Shown: positions 10,459 through 21,648, counted from the first letter of the stretch. The stretch is 31,810 nucleotides of DNA from Reticulitermes lucifugus (GCA_026260175.1 JAKCWW010005259.1:5168-36977); one strand, 5' to 3'. Translations and numbers: made by a program. Notes: a model not told the origin generated them from the letters alone.

Positions 10459-11357
10459 GTATTGTAAATAATATGTTTCACTTGGAGTGAATTTATCTGA
10501 CTCAGTGTAGAGTGTAGCGGAGGGACGGTACTAACACTGTAACAGAACTTCGGGTTCTGTAAATGGTGGGTCATTTCTTGACCAGTGACCGACCAACAGA
10601 CTTTCAACACGGCTCTGATACGTTTAATCAGGTCACTGAGGAATACAAGAAATATGGAATAACTGTCCATTAAACTAACTTTTCGGATAAGGGTATTGAA
10701 TTGAAAAGTGTTTGCGATCATTGTTACGATGCGGTACAGGATATTGGAGATGATAGGCAAAAACATTCTGAGGACGAAAAGAAATGACTGTTAAACGTGT
10801 GACGGAACTGGTAGACGTCTTCATGTGGTGTACTGATAATCAGAATACAAAATCAGTGTTAAAGTGTTTGCTGATCCTGTCCATACTATTGTACTGGGCA
10901 CGCGGTCACCGAAAGACGTCTGTCATCCTGAGTACTGTCTGAAGCAGGTCGTACAGGCAAATCCTGCAGCGTAGTGTATGGCCGATGTAGTACTGGACGA
11001 CGAAAATTACAAAAACTACTGAACTAATGCGCGAGTATGATTATTCACTTGCTGTCCGACTGATTCCATTTACTACCGAGCAAGTAACGAATAAAAGGGC
11101 ATTGCGATATTGACATTAAGGTCAGCGACATCTAGGGGTGTGAGAACTGGGCCAGGAGCAGGTAAGTGTCTTTAGACTGCCGTCGAAAAGCGTCAATTCA
11201 AAGTGATCTTATCGAATGTTCCAGTCTAAGAGGTCGTGTTCCTGATTTATTTACGGGAGCTTCCAGTCTCTGCCCGAACACAGGCAAACAAGAGAGAGAT
11301 GCTATGGTTTTCCTCCGTCTATCCGTGCAATTTCCGGGACGTGGATTAAGGTAGGAG
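10459..11357. other. unassigned non-coding stretch
   Basis: Frames at 10452-10766 minus and 11166-11354 plus show no domain. No repeat was recognised. Confidence 0.5.
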
Positions 11358-11660
11358 GAGCTGGGATAGCGTAACCGTTATAGGGACTAGGCTAAAGGCT
11401 GGACGATCCGAGGCTCGAATTCCAGCACGGGAAAGAAATTTTCCTCTTCCCCAGAACGTTCAGTACGGCTCCGGAGCTCACCCAGCCTCCTATTTAATGG
11501 GTACCGGAGTTCTTTCCTGGGGGGGGGGGTAAAGCGTCCGGGGCGTAAAGGTGACTACATAGTTCCACCTAGTGCCGAGGTTAAATATTGGAGCTATAAT
11601 TCTACTCCCCCTATGTGCAGTCATGGCTTGGTCAGGGACAACTTTACCTTCTTTCATTAC
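11358..11660 (+). mobile_element. full-length tRNA-derived SINE with target-site duplication
   Basis: It belongs to the same family as 8601-8887. The head CTGGGATAGCGTAACCG holds an A-box remnant and GAGGCTCGAATTCC a B-box remnant. The body has CACCCAGCCTCC, a run of ten G followed by TAAAGCG, and CTAGTGCCGAGGTTAAA. The tail reads ACTTTACCTTC. Imperfect duplications flank it: ATTAAGGTAGGAG (11345-11357) and ATTAAGCCAGGAG (11661-11673). The G run is longer than in the other copies, probably slippage. Confidence 0.88.
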
Positions 11661-11673
11661 ATTAAGCCAGGAG

Positions 11674-13110
11674 CTCTTCCTTCCTCATCAATTCCATTCA
11701 TTAGTTCGAGATACAGACAGAGCCGTCAAATAAACTACAGACTTCGTTGTACGTAACAGACCTGTTCCTTAAGAAGTCGGTAATTGGCCGTCTTGGAAAC
11801 GGAATGAGTGGCCGTTGAAGGTCATGCATTCCCAGATGCTGCTCTCAGTCATTGCCACGATTCATGACACTGGCTGTTCTTCGTCGTGCTGTGAAATGCA
11901 AGTGCTTCCCCTCTCGCAATCGATCTCCTGTTCTTCCCAGCGTGCGGTACATTGAGTTCACGCTGCCAACAGTTCCTGGGATCAGCGTCGACAGCTGCGT
12001 CGAGGGGCTTTTATTAAGATGAAATCGGAGATTCGTGTTGCAAAGTGCTGAATCATTGGCCTTCATGAACAGCAGGGGTTTTATTGAACCAAGACGAACA
12101 AAAATGTAGTTCACCCTATAACTTCCAATACAATATTTTCTTAAGTAGCCAACGAAATTTCATCGAGATTGATTAATTAGCTTGGAAGATATAAAAAAAA
12201 GTAGGCAGAGAGACACATCATTCACTTATGCTCCCATTTCACACACTTCGTGCAAAGAATTCGTAAAAATTAGTATTCCCGTTTATTTAACTTGTCACTC
12301 TTTTGGAGCTGTAAACAAAAAAAACTGTTGAATATGGAATAGAGAGAATTCACGCAGTGCCAGGGAACAGCGTGTTGTATGTTCACCTCGTCCGTTGGAA
12401 TTAAAACCCTAGATGTGCATAAACATAACACTCATTGGAGATTCAAGTCGGTTTGTATGTTATGCTGATCGACTGGTGAACATTCGGTGTGTTACAATAG
12501 TGTCGAATATCACTGAGCAGAGTCCTTAAATATTCACTGTCACTCAGCTCTTCAGGAAATCACCTGTTCTTTATGGAACCGGAAGTGTCTTTACGAGTCT
12601 TTAAGTGTTCTCTAACCGTCCTGTGTAGTTAAGATCCACTTGAATATTATTTTCACATTGTACACTTCCATTCCATGTCTTACCTTTGTATTTTCCGACT
12701 AAAACCTGTGTTCCCCACATGTCCCTCCCCAGGTGCTACGCAACAGTGCTGTAAGGTGCACTCACCTACGTCCCTCTCATCCCATTCTCCTTTATTATGT
12801 CACCATAAGAATATTTTACGAAAATTATAAAATTATTATGCGTAATTCTCAGTTCTGCTTTTTCTCTGCCTTAACACACAGTATTCTCCTCACGCCTGTA
12901 GGCCTATTTTTAAACAAATAGTATCTTATATGCAAAATTCACCTATTCAAAAAAAGGGGGGCGTATGTTGTTCCAAAGAGCACAATGAATGAAAGGAAAA
13001 GAACATACCACACGCATCCAAAATGGTTCCGGAAATACAAGCTTAGAACAAGCTTGTCATTTGCATTTCAATAATGTAAACCTTGATAATTATCTTCAAT
13101 CAGATATTCG
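11674..13110. other. unassigned non-coding stretch
   Basis: A minus frame at 11845-12114 (89 codons) gives a basic peptide with no recognisable motif. Nothing else could be supported over this stretch. Confidence 0.5.
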
Positions 13111-13113
13111 TAA

Positions 13114-13146
13114 AAAATTTTAAAATATATGGTATTTTAAAATTTT
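13114..13146. repeat. perfect 14-bp AT-rich hairpin
   Basis: AAAATTTTAAAATA (13114-13127) is exactly inverted at 13133-13146 around a five-base loop TATGG. It could extrude as a cruciform. I see no gene end next to it. Confidence 0.8.
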
Positions 13147-13247
13147 GGAATAAGAAACTGTCAGAAAACACAGTTTATGTAGTTTAAGGTAGCAAGAAAG
13201 AATTTTTTAAAGTACAATTAACAATTGTAAGGAACATACGAATGAGG

Positions 13248-13692
13248 TGTTTTTAGACGCGGTTTCAGAATTGCAAAAAGCGACTATTAACTTCGTCATG
13301 TCTGTCCTTCCGCATTAAAAAACTCTGCTCCCACTGGAGGGATTTTTATTAAGTTTCATATTTGAGTATTTTTCGAAAATCTGTCTAGAAAATTCAAGGT
13401 TCATTAAAATCTGACAAGAATAACGAATACATTACATGGATACCTATGTGCACTTACAATATTATGTTCAATTTTATGTTCAATTTTTGTTTCCGAAAAT
13501 CGTGGCGTTTATGAGATAAAGTGGAAAAACATTGTACAGCCGGGCAGGCCACAGATGACAATATAATACGGAGCATGCGCGTTGCATGCTGGATAACTAA
13601 GGCTACAGACACACTCAGAATATGTAATACTTATTGCTCTTCCACGGCAACAATGGTTACGCTAACGTGCCTCAGTGTTGCGTTATACGTAA
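13248..13692 (+). mobile_element. interspersed repeat A, copy 2
   Basis: Direct-orientation partner of 7211-7724, with the same order of shared words. It lacks the extra ~55 bases present in copy 1 near 7435-7490 and has instead a small duplication (ATGTTCAATTTTATGTTCAATTTT). The GC-rich terminal inverted bases of copy 1 are worn here (GACGCGGTTTC at the left). Confidence 0.7.
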
Positions 13693-14095
13693 TTGCCTGA
13701 CTTGGTTTCATTGTGCGTGCTCTTTTCGCAACACGGCAGAATTTCAAATGGTGTTCTTGTTCAGTCTGCACTCTAGTAAGCGTGCCCTCGTCAACTTGCT
13801 GTGTAGCTGACGGAGCGGAATCTTCTGTTCTTAATGTTGTTTGGCGTAGGAGAGTCATCATTCACGAACTCGTAGACCAGGAAGTCCAAGGGGTGTAGTT
13901 AGGCTAGGCTATTGGGCTACCGTGAGCAATCAGTTTGCCAAGGAAGTGTTGGTTATTGTAACGGACTGCTACACTAACGCACCACAAAGCGGCAAACACA
14001 CGAATACGTTTGAGATGCATTTTGTATTACCGATTTTAATCAAACCTGTGCAACAGATATGTTTATGATTATGATTACCATGTAACGCTAGTGAA
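13693..14095. other. unassigned non-coding stretch
   Basis: Opposed short frames at 13631-13861 minus and 13713-13898 plus overlap each other and lack motifs. Confidence 0.5.
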
Positions 14096-14108
14096 CACAT
14101 CACTGGTA

Positions 14109-14327
14109 TCCGTGATTTCAGGCGTCCGCCCGATGTTGATGAGGTCTGCGCTCTTCTGGGATATTACGCGGCGTCGAGTGGTAATTCTTTACCGACTTTT
14201 TGGGACAACGTATCGGTTCCATCTTCAAGGGTCAAGAGTCTTGAAGATGGGACTGATACGTTGTCCCGAAACGTCTGTAAAGGATTATCACTTGACGCTG
14301 AGTAACGTCCCAGAAGAGCACAGATGT
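14109..14327 (+). mobile_element. palindromic element family 1, copy 1
   Basis: After a short asymmetric 5' part (GTGATTTCAGGCGTCCGCCC, then GATGTTGATGAG), two arms of about 88 bases (14141-14229 and 14240-14328) fold on each other around a ten-base loop. The left arm reads TCTGCGCTCTTCTGGGATAT ... GGTAATTCTTTACCGAC, and the right arm is its diverged inverse. A perfect 13-bp direct repeat, CACATCACTGGTA, lies at 14096-14108 and 14328-14340 and marks the insertion. The right arm holds TTGAAGAT, the stem GGGAC/GTCCC (14249-14253 with 14263-14267) and GAAAC. Frames at 14091-14423 and 14232-14462 minus are translations of the element. Confidence 0.85.
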
Positions 14328-14340
14328 CACATCACTGGTA

Positions 14341-16260
14341 GCTTGCGTTCTGCACCAGTTGTCCTCAAAGTTTATATATGTAAACAGATAAACTACTGCT
14401 GCTACAGAGAAGTAAGTTTGTGAGTCAAGCTTCGAAAGGTGTATGCGCGCGCAGGTGCACACTCGTCTCCATACCCATCACGTACTCAACTGATTTACGG
14501 TATTGGTATGCTGGGAATCCAGTACCTACTGTTACACGGCGGAGCTACATCTACAGCAGAGAAACTTCTACGATTTCACTTTAAGTGCGTTATTCAACTT
14601 GCAGCCTCACGGCGTGTGCAGGACCGTCTAGTTAACACCTTGTCTCCCGTACGGATGTTTCAGAATATCGTGTTGTATAAAGATGGTCTCTAACCCTCAT
14701 CAGGTATTCCGTGTAGCGTCGAATGGAAAGAGACGATTACAAGTGGCGAATTTGTAAGGATCTGGAAGCAATCGGCGATGGACTAATTCAAGTTATTGTC
14801 GCGGATTTCGTGTGGAAGGACTTACGGGAACAATAGAAAAAACTCCAGCAGGGTTAATTGAATATTAGAACGACCATGATTTAAGTGCAGAAGATTGTAG
14901 CCTCAAATAACATGGCCTGAAAAGGCGAATGGTTAGATTGACCTCTTTCGTTGTACTCCTGAGTGACAGTTCTGCTGGGGAAGTTGAGAAACAATACAGA
15001 AAAATGAATGTATGCAGGAACAGCATTCGTACCCGTAACCTCAATGCAAACGTAGAATATTTACCTTTACATTACTCCACTCTGTAGGACTCCTTAGAGC
15101 AGAACTGTATGATTCATAGTTTCGGAAAGTTACAAGCTACTTTTAGCTTATCGTAGCGTGATGTATTTAATTGGGTAATGTAACTTACAATTATTTATGA
15201 CTTGTGCAATTGATATTATTTTCTTGTGAACCCTAAAGGATTACGCCCTTTAGGCTGTTTAGATGCAGATTCATTCAAACATACTGCAGTCTTTACATAG
15301 TTCTTGCGAATGTTCTGAACTAGGTGTCGGCCCTTATCAAAACGGAACACCATAACGTAGAAAAATTCAGACATACGTCTCCCAGAACTTGATTAGAACA
15401 CATGGTACAGAGTCCTTCGTGAGGAATTTCCTGAACTACCCATTGTGTTTACTCATCTTTATAAAGCGCAAATTTTATTACCGTGGTGAGATGAGTCCTC
15501 AGGACTTACTTATCACTATCTCCAGCCCGATGAACCCAGTCCGCGAAATTCCATTATATTTCTTGAATATCTGTTTCAATATTATCCTCCACTTTATGTA
15601 TAAATGTACTTTTGAATTGAAACCATGGAGGATTGTCAGTTGATAAACATGCCTGAATCTCTTAATGGGAACAGGAAATAGAAACACATATAAGTAGCCT
15701 CTTGGTCTTCGCACTCTTCTATTGAGTAGTACCTAGTAGAAGCCGGCCCTAGTATGTGACCACATGTCCCCTTTCCAGACTTTACGAAGAAACGCTTGTG
15801 TCTAAGCGCTAACTGCATTATTACCTTAAATTGTGATTCCTGCAGGTTTTACAGGACATTTGGTAGTCAGTACGGCAATGCGATCGGGGTTTTCGGACAG
15901 CTTCAGACAAGGGCCAAACACACCGCTGAACTCTCCCACACGGAAAACATTTCCACTGAAACTGCTGCTTCTTCCGTTTAGAATTCGTAAAGTTTTGTCG
16001 ATCGAATTCAAGTACCATAGACGCTTGAACCCGAATTCTGATTGTCTTTTTGTGCATTCTTTACAAACAATAACAGTGTCATGTAGAGACGGCAGTAACC
16101 GGTGTAACACTGGAAAACTGTTAGATAGACGAAGAGATGACTCTCACTTTTCGCTGTTTTTCTGTCTGAACTCATTTCGTTTCATATCATAATGTAGACT
16201 GACATGGATGTTGTTAGGAAACTTTAATTCTGATATGAACCTGTCCAATAAAACACACGT
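14341..16260. other. unassigned non-coding stretch
   Basis: Several mutually overlapping short frames lie at 15389-16192 on both strands, and none has a domain. No repeat was recognised. The overlap on both strands argues against coding. Confidence 0.5.
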
Positions 16261-16493
16261 ATGCGAGATATGAGGTTCGCACAGCGGTACTGATGAAAAT
16301 TCAAGTCATCTGCAATGTTATGTCGTGTTGACTTATAAATTAGTTACTGACGTTTCGAAAAACCATACTGCCTTGTGTCTAGGGTCTTAGACTATTTATC
16401 CCTGAAGGTGAAACCAGCACGCTCCTTGCGAAACGTCGGTAACTTTTTACCAGTCGACACGGCGTAACATCCCAAAAGGCTTGAATCTTCATA
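16261..16493 (+). mobile_element. palindromic element family 2, copy 1
   Basis: It starts ATGCGAGATATGAGGTTCGC and continues with a left arm (about 16292-16357) ending ACTGACGTTTCG. The inverse arm (16429-16493) begins CGAAACGTCGGTAAC and ends CTTGAATCTTCAT. Both arms contain GATGTTAC-GCCGTGTCGAC-like blocks, which resemble the GATATTACGCGGCGTCG block of family 1. The hairpin GGTAACTTTTTACC follows GAAACGTC. A short direct repeat ACACGT lies at both edges (16255-16260 and 16494-16499). Confidence 0.8.
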
Positions 16494-16499
16494 ACACGT

Positions 16500-18397
16500 C
16501 TGCTCTGCATGAAACTTAGATAAAAATTCATTAATTAACAATTATTCCCCCTTAATATAAAATCCATACCGTAACGTCCGTAAATTTTATTTGGAACGAT
16601 TCCATAAATCCGTAATATTGAATAAGAAAAACACAAAGAGTCTATTTGGTGGCTGTTGTGTAATACTCGTAATTTGGTTATAATAGGTTTGTGTCTGCAT
16701 CTGAAGACAATTTTAATGAGCTACGAAGCTCGCACTGACCCCAATTACAAAATATATGTATATATTGAAGAACCGCATTCAGTTCCTTTGTCACGAAGAA
16801 TTATAAACTCAAATAATGTGAAAATCGAAACTGTTTCTCAGTTTAATTTCTTTGTTTTAAAGTGACTCCTACTCATTTACAAATTAAGGGTGGTCTTCCT
16901 TCATCCTAGGACATAAATCAAAAGACTGTCCCTTGTTGAAAGCGAACAAACAAAAAATATATATTTTAATTATGCCCCTCATAATTATGGCGGTGGTCAT
17001 TTCAGCATTATGAGCACATGCAAATATCTACCGGTGTACTGTATTCCCACTCGTCTCTTCTCTGTCTTGTATGATTCCTTTGATACTTCTCTTCTGAATT
17101 AAAGGTTTCAGTCCGACAACGCGGCTAACCGACCCAAAGCTTAATTATCTGGCAGAATTTCAAAAGGGGTCTGTTGAGACTTCTCGTGATTCAGGGATCA
17201 TAGAAGCTCCATTATCCAAATTATATTGCGTAGCAAAGTGTGCGTACAGCATGAAGTTCGTAGCGTAACTTATTGTTCGTTCTTTATTTTGCATGCTTCA
17301 GTTCATACATGATGATGGCAGAAAGAAATAGAACTTAACAGTTAAATGATACAGTGAAGCATTTCTGTGCACAATCCCCACTGCGGCTGATTCCGACTGC
17401 TGTCCGCTTGTCTAGGTATAGCCGATATGTGACGTGTACAAAGCGGTACAATGTAAGAAAATACGTAAAGTATAATACAATACATAAATTTTTAACCCGG
17501 AATAAAATATAAGAAGAGAATGATAATAAAGGTAACACACATCTTCTGCGAATCGACACAGAATTGATATTACATATAAAAAAATTTGCGTGCGAACTTT
17601 TTATTCGTAGAGATTTGGGACGTCATGGAAGAGGCAGAGCGTTCTGGGTCAAAATCTTTCTAGTGGTAGTAGTGGTGGTGGTGGAGGTGGTGGTGGTGGT
17701 GGTCACAGACTCCAGCTACGTTAAATTTGTCAGACAGAATCTCCAAATTCACACTGTCTTCGTATTTGTAATTAACATACATGTATAAAAATGTTCCATG
17801 TAAAATCTTGGTGTGGGTTTACTATCTACCTCCGTAATAATGAATTGCTGCATGTCTGGTGATACCCGACGGGTCATTAGTTACCAATATAATGTTCAAA
17901 TTTAAGAGTACCTAGCTGTGTTATTTCTTGACATTCTACAAAGAGTTACTTGGTAAAACTTTGTATAGTACCAGTAACTGTACAGCTTTGCGGCACAATG
18001 ACTGTAAACGAAGCCAGTATCTTTCCCTCATCAAAATTTCCCACGGCGGGCCTGTTGATAGCCTTTTAATGAAAACAGGAAATTCAAAATTACAAAGGTG
18101 GTGGTGCCTAGTTGAATGACGTTCATACCAAGTTTCATGAAATTTCGTGGGGACGCGTATGAACCAAATAACATGGCAGTACCACAGGCCTACATTAGCT
18201 AGAAAGCAGTACTTCAAATGTACATGCATTTAATTTAACTGTGACCTGACATGGGAACATTTTCAATTACGCTGTACAATATTGGTTGTTACTTTGCACA
18301 AATTGTACAGATTAACGCATAACGGAGACGCAGTTCTGCCCTCAAGTCCTCATATATATAGTGGTTAAGTAGTCTACAGTAATACTTACTTTTTTCA
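16500..18397. other. unassigned non-coding stretch
   Basis: Only the GGT-rich run at 17664-17702 stands out. A short stretch near 18120-18165 reads like degraded transposon sequence (CCAAGTTTCATGAAATTTCG), but I cannot assign it. Confidence 0.45.
17664..17702. repeat. (GGT)n simple repeat
   Basis: Imperfect GGT/AGT trinucleotide run. It yields a valine stretch in a plus frame that is not a gene. Confidence 0.9.
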
Positions 18398-18410
18398 GTA
18401 TCTGCGAAAT
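18398..18410. repeat. LINE target-site duplication, left copy
   Basis: GTATCTGCGAAAT, identical to 19017-19029 on the other side of the LINE fragment. Confidence 0.9.
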
Positions 18411-19016
18411 CATCATCTTCTTCTTCTTCTTATACAGGCACTACAACCTCATCCTTTGTAGGTTTTGGCCTTCTCAACTATAAATTTCCATTTCTTCCTA
18501 TCCTGAATGCAGTTTCTCCAGTTTTTGACATTTTGAATCCTCAAGTCTGCCATAACATCATCTTTCCATCTATTCTTCGGTCTTCCAAACATTCTTATAG
18601 ATATAGGCTTCCAATTATAGATTCTTTTAACCAATCTGTCATTTTCCATTCGGTACACATGCCCAAACCACCCTAATCTTTATGCTTTAATATGATTTTC
18701 TATATTATTATGCTTTATTAGTTCATTAAGCTCGTCATTTGTTTTAATTCTCCATGTGCCATCCATGTTTTTACTTGGTCCAAAATCCTTCTTAGTATCT
18801 TCCTTTCATATATGAGCAATTTTTGCTTCATTGGTTCTTTCAGGACCCATGTTTCAGAGCCATAGGTAACTACCGGTCTTATAACCGTTCTATAGAAATG
18901 TAATTTTACACTCTTTGCGATTAATTTACTTTTAAATAAGGTTTGGTTTGCATAAGATGCTTTGTTACCTTGGATTATCCTTGTTTTGATCTCTTCTTCT
19001 ATTGTATTATCTCCGT
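18411..19016 (-). pseudogene. 5'-truncated LINE, ORF2 C-terminus and 3' tail, with perfect TSD
   Basis: On the minus strand the translation runs TIEEEIKTRIIQGNKASY, then RTVIRPVVTYGSETWVLKE and YERKILRRIL. It changes frame near 18780, continues with DGTWRIKTNDELNELIKHN, meets an in-frame TAA at 18680-18682, and goes on as RLGWFGHVYRM, then FGRPKNRWKDDV and RDRKKW-like parts, to TGA at 18449-18451. This is the usual order of the end of a LINE reverse transcriptase and its tail (YGSETW, LRRI, GHVxRM, GRPxxRWxDD, DRxxW). A short 3' UTR ends in AAG/ATG repeats. A perfect 13-bp direct repeat, GTATCTGCGAAAT, flanks it at 18398-18410 and 19017-19029. One frameshift and one stop make it inactive. The clade was not determined; microsatellite-like tails occur in RTE- and I-type elements. 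Confidence 0.9.
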
Positions 19017-19029
19017 GTATCTGCGAAAT
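19017..19029. repeat. LINE target-site duplication, right copy
   Basis: GTATCTGCGAAAT, identical to 18398-18410. Confidence 0.9.
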
Positions 19030-20056
19030 ATATCTTATATTTTGCGTGAATATTAAACAGCATGTTACTTTCTTTTAAAAGGCTCATCGTACAAAAATTT
19101 GTAATCCATGTGACATAAATAGCTGACCGAGTTACTGCCTACAGCTATTGTTTCATTTGTTTGTTAGATTAAAATTTATCGAGAAAGAGTAAATATAGTT
19201 TTTACCTGTAGATAGTACAATATCTGCAGTAGGGTTAAAAGAATACGCTAAATCAACAGCGGAGCAGGTGATATTTTTATTTCGGAATTTATCTGCTCTT
19301 CAAATTCGAGTAGCCTACACTGTTGACGCAAATGCTGGCGGTGTATAGAGCAATATTTTAATACGTGAAGCATGGTTAGCAGTTGGCCTGTTTAAGTCGT
19401 TAGGAGCGACTTTATAGATGATTGATTTGATTATACAAAATAATAGTTTCCTTTAAATGTCTGTTTCCATTAATGACAGAGGACTGAAGACAAAATTACA
19501 AACTTTTGTTGTGCTATTTTTGTATTACACCGCAGAACATAAAAACATGAATTACGCACTTTTTAGACGAAGAAAAAGATTCCGTTCACGTTTAATCCTA
19601 ACTAATCTACTTTGAACGCTGAAGCATGTGAAGACACAGTGTAACCAACAACTTGCTTGTCAGCTACTGTCGCGAGAGTCATTGTCTAGTGGCATATTTC
19701 GAGCGATGCTAGCGCATTAAACAACCCATTAGCATCTTGTTAGGGATGTAACGAGGGAAGTTAATGGCGCCTTTCTCATCATTAGTCTTACGATTTTTCT
19801 CTTACCGTCCAACTCGCAGTGTTTAAAGCAACAAATTATTCATTTCAGTGTTACGAACGTGCCTCTATTTCTTCTCATTTTATTTCTCTTTTTTTATTTT
19901 ATTTCTTTTTTTTCCCATTCTGTAAGAGATGATCATAAAATAAGTTTACATTGCGTATAATTTTGTAACTTAAGAACATACCCTGGTAATGAGTGTGGTT
20001 GTTTCGTCGCCGAGCGATTATCATCTTTTTGCAGTGCTGAAGTCAGTGCTTAGTGC
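19030..20056. other. unassigned non-coding stretch
   Basis: No gene or interspersed repeat was recognised. An A/T-rich run at 19865-19915 offers several minus-strand AATAAA hexamers (for example 19879-19884). Confidence 0.5.
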
Positions 20057-20237
20057 TTAGGGCAGAGACACAGACATGATTTCAGCTAGGTGTTTATTTA
20101 GCACGTTGTTCAAGGAACGTATGTACTGACTATCCTTGGAAATATTTTGGTTATATGAATGTTGTCTGAAAAGTGTGGATAGTTCGCTCTGTAGATAATG
20201 GCCATCTGCCCCATTTTCTTCTTCATGAAGTGTTTCA
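20057..20237 (-). CDS. possible terminal coding exon, unknown protein
   Basis: A minus-strand frame of 68 codons (20057-20263) has a composition more protein-like than its neighbours. It has a charged start (SETLHEEENGADGHY), then parts such as SELSTLFRQHSYNQ and YIRSLNNVLNKHLAEIM, and ends SVSLP-stop. A CTTCTTGTTGATTATGAATAG tract just inside its 5' end would serve as a 3' splice site, placing the exon start near 20237. Several AATAAA hexamers lie about 155 to 180 bases after the stop. I do not recognise the protein and could not find an upstream exon in the window. The polyadenylation-like hexamers lie in a low-complexity run, so they are weak support. It may be chance or an old pseudogene. 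Confidence 0.28.
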
Positions 20238-20324
20238 CTATTCATAATCAACAAGAAGCCCATTATTTATGTATGTGCCTTACAAGAAACGCGATGCGAA
20301 AGAAGCGACAACAAACATCGATAT

Positions 20325-20405
20325 AAATCGATATACACCATAAGCACGATATAGAATCGGTATATACCATAACCAGCATACGGAATCGATAGTCACATAA
20401 GCACC
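20325..20405. repeat. three diverged ~30-bp tandem units
   Basis: Units start AATCGATATACACCATAAGC (20326), AATCGGTATATACCATAACC (20355) and AATCGATAGTCACATAAGC (20384), at a spacing of 29-30 bases. A shorter ATCGATAT precedes the first. No gene is nearby except the possible exon on the other side. Confidence 0.75.
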
Positions 20406-21350
20406 AAACCCGAAGGTTTTTTCTCTTATGGACAAAACACCTTCTTAACTACATCCGACGCCAGCTCAAGTCAGCCCACGCCCTTACGCCCTGCTTATGT
20501 AGCGCCCGTTACATTATTACCCTTCCATTTAACTTGGTATCATAACCTTACATTTTACAATCAAAATTTTGTGTGTATTTCTTCTTTCCACCATGGTCGT
20601 TACGCGTCTCGCTTATCTGATCGTTACAGGTGTACTTTCCACCAGCTAAAGTGCTTGTTTTTCGCCCAGGTTTTTCTTCAAGCAAATTGTAAAGGAATAA
20701 TTAAATCACGTTTTTTATAGTTGCAAACTTGTATAGGCGTTGACAAGACTGAAGTCATCCGACTGAAATTGAAAAGAGACAATTATATTTTATGTATTTG
20801 TGTACACGACATTTGCAGTTGTGTATCAGATTAACATTGCACATGAGCCCTACCTCATGAATGAACCCCGCATACAGTGTCAATAGTGACAGGCTGTGAC
20901 ACGACATTTCATGTTATTTTCCGCCTACCTTTCAGACTTGTACGTACCAAGTATATTGGTTTATACGAGTATATTAAACGCATACGGCTGACTGCCATGA
21001 AAGAGCGATAGACATGTATTATTATATCTTATAGTATATAATATCTTTGGTATGACGCGTTACTTTATACCTTTCACCATTTATTTTGTTACGTCATCTA
21101 CAGTCATTTCAACTTACAGTTTTCCTCCGTCTGTATTTTCAACGTATGTTTGTAGTCTGCCCAGTTCAGATAGTGAGCACAACTACAGCCCAAAGGACTA
21201 TATCTTGCAATATACAGTCAAGGCATTCATTCCTAATTCACTTTATTTCAGTCCGTTCTGTTAGAACATTTCCCAACTCGATGCCGGATGTTCTTAGTGA
21301 TAAATCGACAATATCTAATTAAGTAATTAATAATCAGGTTATAACAACCC
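20406..21350. other. unassigned non-coding stretch
   Basis: Frames at 21052-21264 and 21086-21322 overlap in different frames and have no motif. Confidence 0.5.
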
Positions 21351-21448
21351 CCATCTAGAGCGGAGATTAGGAATGAGTAGAGCTGTACCTCTACTCCCCC
21401 TCTGAACCTGCATGGCAAGTAATGGGAAGACCTTTACATCTATCTTTA
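21351..21448 (+). mobile_element. SINE 3' fragment
   Basis: CCATCTAGAGCGGAGATTAG, then AGAGCTGTACCTCTACTCCC and GCATGGCAAGTAATGGGAAG, then a CCTTTACAT tail. These match the last third of the SINE at 8601-8887 and 11358-11660. The head and middle are absent. Confidence 0.75.
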
Positions 21449-21648
21449 TAATTAGGTTACAATTTAATATATGCCGAGTTATCTCACAGGCGATCTGAAT
21501 GACCACAGTAGGTCAGTGGTTTTAGTCTTCATGCAATGTGACCGAGAGAACGGATGTATGAACAAGGCGTACGAAGTGTCCAATTGTAGAATTAACCATT
21601 TGACTCACATAATGCGAATGACTTATTAAAATTTAACATCCCTTGATG

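Noticed and set aside
13114..13146. The AT-rich perfect hairpin as a terminator
   Set aside because: It has no gene upstream, and hairpin terminators are not expected in this kind of genome.
14091..14462. 110-codon and 76-codon frames with similar peptides on opposite strands
   Set aside because: The peptide likeness (RSALFWDITRRRVVILYR against VLFWDVTQRQVIILYR) results from the palindrome of the family 1 element.
20591..20650. Short frame from CCACCATGG with hydrophobic residues
   Set aside because: Only 18 codons; the good start context alone is not enough.
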